64,000 bases of DNA from the NCBI GenBank assembly GCA_946699065.1, contig CAMPDV010000864.1, positions 1 to 64,000 on the forward strand. Direction: 5' to 3'. Source of the DNA: Loxodes magnus (lineage: Eukaryota; Ciliophora; Karyorelictea; Loxodida; Loxodidae). Within the stretch, counting starts at the first letter, position 1, and every line of letters starts with the position of its first letter. Positions 38,548 through 49,400 of this stretch are shown piece after piece. Made by a program: the position numbers and the translations under genes. The notes beneath the pieces are model-generated. The model made no database searches. It had not been told where the DNA came from and saw nothing but the letters and a program-made list of their open reading frames with translations.

Positions 38548-39942
38548 ATGTAAGCGTTACCAAAATGCTTAATCTGCTTAGAAGATTACAACTTAACTAA
38601 TGCTCTTCCAACTGTCTTACCTTGTGGACATATTTACTGTGGTTTGTGTTTGAATACTGAGTACTGATTATAAGGCATAATGTAATGTCCTATTTGTTAA
38701 AAAGGATTCCATTTTAGATTTGATGATTTACCTTAAGAAAGTGATTTAATAAGAATGATATTTTAAAACTAATAATACATATAAAAGATTTAAGATGCTA
38801 GATAGAAATTAAAAGAGATAAGGAGGTAAATTATGGAAAAATCTAAAACCATTACAACCAAATAATCAAACATTAGTAATACTCTCATAATACCACTAAC
38901 TAATATCATCATCAATCATTAACCAACATTTATCTACCAAAAATAACACTCAAATATTATCTAATTCTACTAATCACTAAAACCAACTATACTCTAATAT
39001 AACTCATAACCACCTACAATACTAAAGTCTAAATTAACTTACAATCTAATAAGATACAAACTATAACACAATACTAAGTAACCAAATATTATTTAGACTA
39101 ATTAACATAAACTAAGCTACCACTTTATATAATCTAACTATATTCACTATTTTAATTGAGAAATTTAAAAATTAAGTTTATTTAATATTTAAACAGAGTA
39201 ATTACGATAAGTCTAAGTTTAAATTATAATTCCAGATTAAAGTAAAAGTATAGAATATTAAAATAAGTTATATTTAATTGGAGGATATAATGAAAATTAA
39301 AATAAAGGAATAAAAGAAACTTGATAATTTAATTATGAAGGTATCAGAATAAAACTTAGTGATCTAAATGAGGGAAGATGTGCCTTTGGAATAGCAGCTG
39401 CTTAAAAATATGTTTATGTGTTTGGAGGTGTTGTTAATAATTATCTACGTTTATAATCAGTAGAAAAGTTAAAGATAGGAAACTAAAGTAAATGATAAAG
39501 CTGCTCTTAATTTTCATTTAGAATAGCAAATTAAACTTTAGTAGTAGATAAAGATGAATAAAATATTTATTCTTTTGGAGGTGGAAATTAGAAATTCTAA
39601 GCTTTAAAAGATATATGAAAATATAACATATAGAATGATAGATGAAGTAAGTAAAATTTGAGTCTTCCTGAAGCTGTTGCTAGGCCTATAGTTTGTTTAG
39701 AGCCTTTTGTCGTGTGTGGAGGTATGAAAAATGCATTTACGAATGAATATTCAAAAAGAATATATAAAAGAAGCAAAGAATAATGATAATAAAGTTAAAT
39801 TTTTAAAGATATTGCAACTTTAACGGAGATGAAAATAAGAAATAACTATGGATATGTTTTTGCTATAGAATAGCCAAGAGTTTCAATAATGAGGATTGAT
39901 TTAGAAAAGTTGAGTTATAGAAGTATTAGAAGTCATAACTGA
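38548..39942 (+). CDS. RING-kelch protein, probable E3 ubiquitin ligase
   Basis: ATG 38548 to TGA 39940-39942 gives 464 residues in one frame. Residues 7-50 form a C3HC4 RING (C7, C10, C26, H28, C31, C34, C47, C50; with LPCGHIYC and CPIC), the E2-binding fold of ubiquitin ligases. A low-complexity Gln/Asn/Thr/Ile linker (about 90-200) is written almost without G. A kelch repeat region follows, with glycine pairs in YLIGGYNEN (about 245), VFGGVVNN (292), SFGGGNQ (342) and VCGGMKN (390). Conserved kelch Trp codons are TGA (DIWKYN 39616; DRWSK 39643). RING plus kelch suggests substrate binding by a propeller and ubiquitin transfer by the RING; the substrate is unknown. No frame breaks, so probably functional. 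The stop TGA is inferred from loss of coding character downstream. Confidence 0.85.
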
Positions 39943-40557
39943 TAAACATAATTTTAATATCTATTTATTAATAATATTTATAATAAATATAATTTAATAT
40001 GTAAAGAAGTAGTTTAAAGATCTATAATTAGTTAAATATGTTACTACTTATTAAAATATTTAAAGCGTCTGAAATAAATAAAGAATCAAATTTTATCTAA
40101 ACATCTTTAAAAATCTATTATTCAAATATTATCATTATTCAGATACAAACATACAGCTTATAACATACCAAAACATATTCAACACAGTCAAAAAACTATC
40201 TTTAAATACATCCTTATATTTAAATTATACAAATACTACTAAGATTACTCTATTATTTATCTAATCAAATCATAACTATAATCAAATAATAATTAAGCTA
40301 TACCTATATCTAAATACTAATTAAATCATCACTACTATCATTAATTTAACATCTTCAAATCTAAAATACTTTATTTTCTTAATTTTATTTAAACTAACTA
40401 CTATATATACTTAAAAATGACCCATAGCCAATAATAAAATCTAAACATTATAACACCTATACTCTCGATAAAAACTCAAACATAATAACTTTTCAAGATT
40501 AATATGATAGACCATAAAACTATACTCAGTTACATCTAAATAAAGTTTTTTGAAGTG
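39943..40557. other. spacer with G-poor, C-containing segment
   Basis: About 40080-40480 contains almost no G on the plus strand while C is common. No gene recognised. Confidence 0.5.
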
Positions 40558-41960
40558 ATGTCTAATGGTGAGAAAAAGGAGTATAGCGAACTAATATAAT
40601 TAACAGAAATAAAATATCTTAAATTAAGCTACTTTTTAAAATAAATAAAGTTAAAAATTAATCTAATAAATAAGAATAATCTATCTCAATTTTTAAATAG
40701 GGAGACATTTAAAAAGTTACAACACAAGCAAAGCAAAAATGAAATAATGTGTCGCATTAATGGAATTCTTCGGTACCGATAGAGAGAATTTGGATAGTAT
40801 ATTAAATTCAAATAATGCCAACTTGATTTATTGTATTTTTTATCTGATTAAGAATAACTTAATAAATTCTCTAACATTAAAATGATAATATTAATCTTTT
40901 GATATTTTAGCAAGAAGAGAATTATTAATGAATACTACAAAAATAATAGTTGCCTATTTACTACTCTTTTGGCATAGAAAACTGTTTAATTCCAACAGAA
41001 AAATAGCTAAAAGCCTTCTGAAATATCAAACAAACTTTTTATTTACAACAAAAGCAACAACATGACTTTATTATAGAACAACTATGTACTTAACTTTATT
41101 AGAAATCACTAATCTAGTAAATATTCTTATTTGACTGGAAGAAAAAAATTATGAGTAAAGATAAGTTATTAAGATATATGATGATATGTAAACTGTTAAA
41201 AAATTAGACACAGTACTGAGTAAATTTGAAGATAAAAAGTGATAAACTTAAATCAATTAAGCTTAAGCATCAAAAAAGTGGTAAAATATGTAACAAGAAA
41301 TAACACACTGAAATAAGGGATTCATGAATAAAAATAGAAAATCTAAAGAAATTAATAAGAAATGATTAAGATGAGTAGCAAGAAAAAAATTTAATCTAAA
41401 GTATAAAATTGCTTAAATAATTATTTAAATTACGCGCGAGATAAGCAAAAATTGATAGAATAATAAAACATTAACTGAATAAATGCTGAGATAAAATTAT
41501 TTAATTTCCTATTATCTATTGAATTGCCAAATTTTATTTCCATGGAAGAAAAAATTGTATTGTCAAAACCCGTTGAACAAAATAAGCTTCAATAAGTAAC
41601 AAACTTGCCATTGCAACTAATATATGTAATAACTTTTAATAATAATTTAAGAATAAATCTTAGAAAAAAAAGCATAATTAAATCTAAATATAAATGCAAT
41701 CATTAGAGTAATTTTATTTTGAAAAAGACTAAGCAAATAATCTTAAATTGATAGTTGATACTAAATAGGAAGAATCAAACAATGAAAATCAAGAAAGTTT
41801 AATTATCTGAACTAATTAAATATAGGAATTGATAACATAAGATAAATAAAGTTGAACAAAGAAGTTATTAAATATAAGAATAAAGTTTAGATTGTAAAGA
41901 ATTTCAATAGTTTTACCTTAAAATATTAAAGATGCTCTAAGAAACCAAGCTAGCAAGAAC
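40558..41960 (+). CDS. basic, purine-rich coding region, unrecognised
   Basis: ATG 40558 begins MSNGEKKEYSELIQLTEIKY; the frame stays protein-like to about 41150, with FGQYIKFKQCQLDLLYFL and TLLAQKTVQFQQKNSQKPSE. At 41151 a different frame continues (MSKDKLLRYMMICKLLKNQ, then RNDQDEQQEKNLIQSIKLL), highly charged and probably coiled coil. A short intron or frameshift near 41150 would join them. No family seen. The end near 41960 is approximate. Confidence 0.4.
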
Positions 41961-42149
41961 TTAGTAAATGATTGTTATAATATTTTTTATTTATTTTTAC
42001 TTTAAATAAATTATTTCCCTAGTGATTTTATTTAAATGTATAGAACTTAAATTCAGCTTAGTTGAGGAAAGCAATCACTTAAAATGTAAATAAGGAAATA
42101 AAATGTAAAAATAGAAAATGATTATATACATTAGAGACAAATAAAGAAG

Positions 42150-43160
42150 TGTTAAATTGCTATATACTTAAATAACTGTGATGATGAATTATTAAAAATC
42201 TGGTTTCTGATTTATAACTGAATGATTATACTTTTACATTCTCCTTTTTCATTTTTTCTCGAAATATAATACTTTTTTCCTTCGAGTTATAAAACTTAAC
42301 TTTTGAAAGCATCAAATCTAAATAATCAAACCAATATTTCATTCTCTTTATTTAAATAAATTTCCCAAAATTTTAGCAAATTTCTGGTAGAGAAGCAAAG
42401 AATTCTTAAAAGTATTTACTTAAAACTTTAAAATACGTTTAGTATAACGATATAAGACAATTTTAGCAGTTTGGCTAAACTTAAAGGACAATCACAGATT
42501 TCTTTAGCCATAAAGATCATCAATTTAAATCCTCTTTATTTATCGTTATTCTTTTATTATATATCTTTAAGCTTCTTAGATTAGAAGATCTTACAAGAAA
42601 GTTAATATTAATCTTTCAATTGTTTGGAAACATTTGATTAAATATTCTAATATTTTAGCTTTATAAAGAAAAGCTCTAGATTAAAATAGTAGATGAAGTT
42701 GTAATGTTTTTAAATCTGAATTTCTTATATTTCCTAGCAAATGAATGGTATTTCTTTGAGAAAGCTAAAACTATTTTTTAAGCTAGAACATAAATGAATT
42801 TATCTTCACTAAATGTTAATTTTTTATGAGTAATCTTTCGTAATATAAGCATATTGGATACATTTTTAACTATTATTTAGTAAAAGAAATGATTCCCATA
42901 TCTATATTATTCCAACTGCTTTAAAACTCACTTCTTTTTGTTCCAATTATCCGTTTTTAATACTCTCTTTAAGCTGTAAAAATGGAATCTAAAAGTAATA
43001 ATTAAAAAGTAATGCTTAATCCTTTTGCTTGAGAATGCTTTCTCAGGTATATAAAATCCTTCATTCAATTTATCATCTTTAGTACATGTTAACTTAATAT
43101 TTCAACTTTTTTCTTTCAATTGATTTAATTTCAATTTACCTCAAAGAATTGTGGTTTATT
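42150..43160 (-). CDS. unrecognised protein
   Basis: A minus-strand coding sequence is clear in two blocks. About 43150-42530 reads NQLKEKSWNIKLTCTKDDKL, EGFYIPEKAFSSKRIKHYF, VLKTDNWNKKKWVLKQLEQY and KKLTFSEDKFIYVLAQKIV. About 42520-42200 reads MIFMAKEICDCPLSLAKLL and LEGKKYYISRKNEKGECKS, in a shifted frame. The change near 42525 may be an intron or a frameshift. It diverges from the cysteine-rich receptor-like gene at 43364. No domain assigned; start and stop approximate. Confidence 0.5.
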
Positions 43161-43363
43161 TAAAAGAAAAACTTAATAAATAAAAAATTCAAAACTTTAC
43201 TTTAACAACAAACGAAGACTTTAAAGAAAGGAAGAATTTTTAAACTAAACCAATTCAGGTAAAGTTGACCTTAAGTGTAAGATTCCTTAGTGCGAATATA
43301 GATTTAACAGTAGAAGTTGAATTTTCTTTAATTTCTAAATAAATAACAATCTTATTTTTAAAA

Positions 43364-46300
43364 ATGTAAGTGACTCTAATTATCTTAGCATGTCTCTTAT
43401 AAGTAAAATCCTAATATTACTAACTCATTGATTCTATTACTGCTTAATAGTTCACTGGTAATGCAGTTACTGTTACTTTTGCATAGTTTTCCTATGACCC
43501 CAGTGTAAATTCATAGAATTCGTGAGCTTTAACTGGTTGATTAAAAATAAAATGTTAAAAAGATCATTATAATAGTATTATAGAACTTCAAACTGGAAAC
43601 TTCAAAATGGGTTTTTGAGTAAAATAAGATAATAAAGATAATTAAATTTCTTGAGATTTACCAGATTCGGATCTTTGATTTGAGGAAAGAACCAATGTTT
43701 TAGGATGCAATATTTGATACTTCCATCTTATTCAAATGACTAATTAACCGAAATTATCATGATGCAATAGTATACAATATTATGAATAGACCACTTTCAC
43801 TTGTGCAACTGCGAGTAAATAGTCAGGTTGAATTTAATTAGATTCTTCATCTGTCATGAAAATTGGAAACGGGGAAAAATGAACAGGATATCCCTTTAAT
43901 GGATAAATGTTTGATTTAAGATTTTGAGGCAACAATAAATGATTTACTAATTAAGAGTTTAGCGATCTTGCTTAATAAAGCCCTTGTGTTCTAAGTTGCT
44001 CTTAGGGTTATTGTACTTCTCCTTTAACAGATTCCTGTACTAATAATTGTGATCCTAAATGCTTAGCATGCTCGAGTACTGGACCTAATTCTTGCTGAAC
44101 TTGTAGAGCAAATTAATATTTAGATACAACTTTCTATACTTGTAAGTGTAACTCTGATTCTTGAAGTACAAATTCTAATCCCTTTACATGTTAATAGTGC
44201 CAATAAACCATGAATAAATGCTAAACTTGCTCTGATGGTTCAACTTGTTTATCATGCTAATCGCCTTATTATCTTAGGCTTGATGGAACTTGCTAAACTG
44301 ATTGTAGTTCAAGTCAATAAGATAAGAACGGAGATCATTAATGTGAATTATGTAATTAAGCCCTTCCTAACTGTCTTGATTGTAATTTAGCTGGAACAGT
44401 ATGTAACTAATGCTAAACAGGATATTACATTTAAGTATCCACATGTTACCTATGTTCATCTTATCTTAATGATTTTCGTAGCTTGTTCTGACAAATCTAC
44501 TTGCACTAAATGTTCAACTAAATATCTTTACTCTGGCCAATGCTAAAATACATGTCCTTCTACTTAATAAGATAAGAACGGAGTTCGAATTTGTAAGGAC
44601 TGCTCATTAGTCTTAATGAATTGCTTAGAGTGTACATTGGATGGTTTGCAATGTACAATATGTATCGACGGATACTATGTAGGAACGGATTTCAAATGTC
44701 ATTAATGTTAAGACACTAATTGCTAAACTTGCTTAAATAAAGGAAATGTTTGTAATGTCTGCTTTAATCCTTGAAAATTAGAAGAATCTATAAGCAAATG
44801 TTCTAGTAACTGTCCTATTACAGAGTAAGACAAAGACAAAGACAGAAAATGCAAGCTTTGTAGTGCTGTACTTAGCAATTGCTAAGAGTGTACTGAAGAT
44901 GGTATTTAATGTACTAAATGCATAACAACTAGCGTGCTTGAAGCAGACAATTTTTGCTATCTTTGTAATTCAATTGATATTAACTGTATAAGCTGCTCTG
45001 ACAAAAATACGTGTACAGAATGTAACAGTCCTTTTAAACTTTCATAAAACAAATGCATAATTAACTGTCCTATTACAGAATAAGACACAGACGGGGACAG
45101 AAAATGCAAGCTTTGTAGTGCTGTACTTAGCAATTGCTAAGAGTGTACTGAAGATGGTATTTAATGTACTAAATGCATAACAACTAGCGTGCTTGAAGCA
45201 GACAATTTTTGCTATCTTTGTAATTCAATTGATATTAACTGTATAAGCTGCTCTGACAAAAATACGTGTACAGAATGTAACAGTCCTTTTAAACTTTCAT
45301 AAAACAAATGCACAAATAGCTGTCCTATTACAGAGTAAGACAGTAATAATGATGGAGTTTGTAAAAGTTGTAGTTAAGAACTCTACAATTGCCTCTAGTG
45401 CAGTTAAGATGGAATCGTATGTTTAAATTGTGAAAAAGGGTTTTATATTAATAGTCAAGATTAATGTGAGATATGCTCTCAGAATATTTAGAATTGTAGC
45501 AATTGCTCTTTAAATGGATCAGTATGCTTCAACTGCTTTTCACCTTTTAAACTTTAAAGTAATTTATGTGTAGATGAGTGCTTTAAGAATTATTATTACG
45601 ATGCTTAAAATATCTGCTAGTTTTGCAATAAAAAGCTAACTTAAAACGAATGCAAAGACTAATGTTCATATTTTGAATAAGACACAGACAAAGATAATGT
45701 TTGTCAGCCTTGCAATCTAATTATCGATAATTGTTAGAAATGTCATGAAAGTAATGATAAGCTTATATGTGATGCTTGCTATACTAATTATAGACTAGGA
45801 GAAAATACGTGCTTTTTATGCAGTGAAATCCACTAAGACTGTACCAAATGTAAATAGAAAGGTATTTGTCTAGAATGTAGAAGTCTTATGCTTTCTAATA
45901 ATACATGCTAAACTTAGTGTGATAATACTTAGCAAGATTACGATAATGACTAAGTTTGCTTACCTTGCAGTTAAGAAATATGAAATTGCAGTAAGTGTGA
46001 TAAAATTGAACGATAATGCCTTGATTGCTAAAATGGATTTTACTTAGATACTAAAAAAACTTGTATATCTTGCTAAGAAATACATTATAACTGTATTTCC
46101 TGCGAAGATGAAGATAATTGTTTAAAATGTGAAAATCATAAATTATCCTAGAACACATGTGTTCAGAAGTGTCCTGCTACAGAATAAGATTAGTGAAGCT
46201 TAGGAATATGTGAATCTTGCGATAAAGTTATAGAAAATTGCAAAAAATGCTCAGAAAATGGAACTGTTTGCTTAAAATGTTCTTAGCCTTTTATCGTTTC

Positions 46301-48068
46301 AGAGAACTATACATGCGAGAAAATGATGGAAGAAAATGAAGAAACATCACTAGAAATTTTTAATATAACAGATCAGTAAAGAAAAATAATAAATCAAATC
46401 TCATAAATAAAAAATGGAGCCATAATTGGAATTGGTACAGTTTCTACTGCTAGTTTGATTATAGCATAAGGAAATTCTCTAGGATACTGATTTTAACTTA
46501 TGATAATGACTGAAATATTTTAAGCAAACGCTTATATTCAAGTTAACAAGCCAGCAATTTTATTGGCTTTCTATTTTGAGCAAAACTAAAATATCATCAA
46601 AAATTGACAGAAATATTTAGATTTCAACAATAGTAAATAAGCAATTAAAGATGAAGAATGAAGAGTCTTAGGATATACCAGCTACGGCTTTCTAGAAAAT
46701 TCATGGTTATATTAACTATTTATTCTTTCCATTTTATTCCTAGATATATCACTGAGTCAGATATAAAAGTTTGCTTGTACTAAGATTCTTTCTAACATAA
46801 GACTTAAATATTTACATTACCGACTTCCGTTAACTTTTTATTTACTAAGCAACCTTCAGATATCTTATTCATCTCTTCTTCAAATTGTGTATTCAAACTT
46901 TGATGATGGATTGTGCACATTGAATACACTTGCCGCTATCTTTTGATTGGTAATTTTTTACTTTATATAGGTGTTGCAATTTTATTTGATAATTAGGTTT
47001 CTCTTTATCATAAAGAGATTTTTTGACTTAAAAAAATAGGTGAAACCAAAAGTTCAATACAAAGAGGAAAATAAGGAAGAATACATTCAAAAGTATTTTT
47101 CTTTATTCGACGAGTTAAAGTAAGAGAAGAAAGCCTTACTATTCTACCCCTTGTTCTTACTTAGAAGATTACTATTTTCCATTATCTTGATAAGCTTCAA
47201 AGAATCACCTTTACCTCAGATCATTTTGTGCAATGCCTTAAGTTTTTTGATGCTTATATATATCCTAAAAAGTAAGCCTTTTGAATCTAAATTGCTTAAT
47301 ATAGTCCAAGTTTTGCATGAGATATAATTAATCACTTTACTGTCCTTTAATTTCTATTTCTATTAGCTTGATTAAGACTAAACTCTAAGAAATCTAGCTT
47401 CAGTGGAATCCTAAACATCACAGAAGTTAGGTTTAAGTATTATAGTGATATCGAGTATAATAACGTTTGCTGGTATACTTTTTGGAGTTATAGTTTTGAT
47501 TAGAGACATAGTGAAGGAAATAAGTCAAAAGAAGAACTAAAGCATTTCATCAAATAAGATTTCATAGTGGAGCACTATAGTTTTCGAAACTACAATGTGA
47601 AAACCATAAAACTTGAGAAAAAATAAAGATATATATTAGGCAAGAATGTAAGATTCGGATCACTCTGATCGTATTTTTGACTTGAAGAGATAGAATTCTT
47701 ACCAGGAAACTAGTTCTAGATATTTTAGAAGCAAGAAAAGGAATAAAAAATAACTAAAGATTGATATAGACAATAGCATGGTAATTTATTTAAGTATATA
47801 GGAGTGTGACAATAGATAAAGCAGCTAAATAAAGATAGAAGAAAATAGATATTCAAGAGATGAAACTTAGTTTTCTTTAGAAATCTTACGAGAGAAGATA
47901 CAAAATAAGAAATTTAATTTTGAGAGCAAGAAGTAAATACTCTAAGGAAACTAGACTGATTAATAAGATAAAAGCCAGTAGTCTGGAAAAAAATCGTAGG
48001 AAAATGCAAAAACAAAGAGAAACAAAAAATTCATCTTTCCAAATGAGAAGCACAATAATTAAAAATGA
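43364..48068 (+). CDS. cysteine-rich repeat, multi-pass membrane protein (receptor-like)
   Basis: Exons 43364-44444 and 44482-48068 give 1,555 residues. A signal peptide (MQVTLIILACLLQVKSQ) and a unique extracellular domain of about 200 residues lead into hundreds of residues of spaced CxxC/CxC units, of the growth-factor-receptor/furin-like type common in ciliates. Then come about eight or nine hydrophobic helices (from about 46410, e.g. AAIFWLVIFYFIQVLQFYLI and LSIIVISSIITFAGILFGV). A basic cytoplasmic tail follows, rich in Ser, Gln and Lys. Exon 1 uses TGA for Trp about a dozen times and TGG not at all in my reading. The last 150 or so codons lack TGA until the stop at 48066-48068. Two 85-residue units (44811-45320) are almost identical. 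Likely a surface receptor or adhesion protein; ligand and signalling route unknown. The frame is intact. Confidence 0.85.
44445..44481 (+). other. 37-nt GT-AG intron in the cysteine-rich gene
   Basis: Exon 1 and exon 2 are in different frames. Removing GTTACC...TTTCGTAG (37 nt) joins them exactly within a Ser codon (T|CT), followed by CSDKSTCTKC, which matches later repeats. The alternative donor 10 nt upstream would not restore the frame. Intron status is inferred from the frame only. Confidence 0.6.
44811..45320 (+). repeat. 255-bp tandem duplication (2 units) within the gene
   Basis: Units start at 44811 and 45066, each beginning TGTCCTATTACAGA; a third, diverged unit starts at 45321. The first two differ by only a few bases, so the duplication is recent. 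255 bp is 85 codons, keeping the frame and the cysteine spacing. Confidence 0.92.
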
Positions 48069-48299
48069 GCAACTTGAGTAATAATAACTCAATTATATTT
48101 AAATTATTTTCCATAGATGAAGATAAAGATAATAATTATCTAACAATACCTCTAATTTCTCTATTAATAAACTAACATTATTTCTCATATATTAAGTTAT
48201 GAAATACAGGTTTAAAGGGATAAAAGTGTTAAATGCATATAAATAGTTAACTAAAAGAAAGAGAAATTAATAGTAATAAGTGACTAATAATTTTTGCAT

Positions 48300-49400
48300 A
48301 ACTAAAGAACTTTATTTTTGATATAGGAAGCATGTATGAAGATAAAAAATCAACTTGCTTTTTTTCCCTTAGATGATTTAAAATTCTTAATATAGCAAAT
48401 TATAAAAAGAAAACCTTATATATTTAAGATTTACTAGGTAATCGCGAAAGTAGAACTTTTAAAGATGATTGTTTGTGTTAACTATTTTTAAGATAAAGAA
48501 GTCCTTTAATTACAAAGACATATCTCCTTACATTTTATTTTCTTTATAAGTAAAATAAAATAACTTAACTGATTTAAAGGCTTGATGGTTGTATATCTTA
48601 ATACCAAGATTAAGAAATTAAATTCAAAATTCGACTTTTAAGCTTATTTAATCCTAGTCTAAAATTAAAGTAGCTAGATGTGTATCCTAGCTTTAAATGA
48701 ATAAATACGAAAGTTAATAAAATCTTTATTTATAAATCGATCTAAGTAATAGAGAGACATTAAATATGACTTATAGTAGTTCAAAAGTCAGAAAAACGCT
48801 AGATTAACTAATTAAATAGATAAGCTAGTTCTTATTAAAATAAAATAGCTTTTTAAAGGGATTTAAGTAGAATCAACACTTATCTAGCAATTATAAGGAA
48901 AAATCGAAAGATTAAGAATTAAGAAAAAGTTATCAAAAAGAAACAAAAATTGTAGAACTTTGGTTTCTATTCCATATGAAAAGCAGGAAATTAGAATTAA
49001 TAAAAATAAAGAGAAGACAAATAGGGAAGAAAAATCAGATTCGTGAATAAAATAGATTCTGTGTAGAAGTTGGAAAATTCCTATTTTACGAAAATTTAAG
49101 CTTCAAACATTTAGCAATTAAAATTTCAATAAAAGCAAACAGTAGTTTTTGCAATCTATTAAAGGAGTTTTGATACCTATAATAAAGCAAAATCAAATAG
49201 AAATTGCTGAAGCATTTTCTTTAAGAAATATAGAAGCTTGTAGTTTTGTAATCTTCGTGATGATAATGATAAGGAATGCATCATTATCAGTTCATCTTAG
49301 TATTTTATTTTTTTTTAACTCGCATCTTATTCATCATTTATTTTTTAATTATCTCAAAATTTGGTGTAAAGTGATGTAAAACCATCTCATTGGAACTTAC
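48300..49400 (+). CDS. coding-like region, unrecognised
   Basis: Plus-strand frames with protein character: GSMYEDKKSTCFFSLRWF and DLLGNRESRTFKDDCLC (about 48330-48470), and SIKGVLIPIIKQNQIEIAEA / FSLRNIEACSFVIF (about 49150-49260). Frames differ between blocks and no motif is diagnostic. It could be one spliced or decayed gene. Confidence 0.3.
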
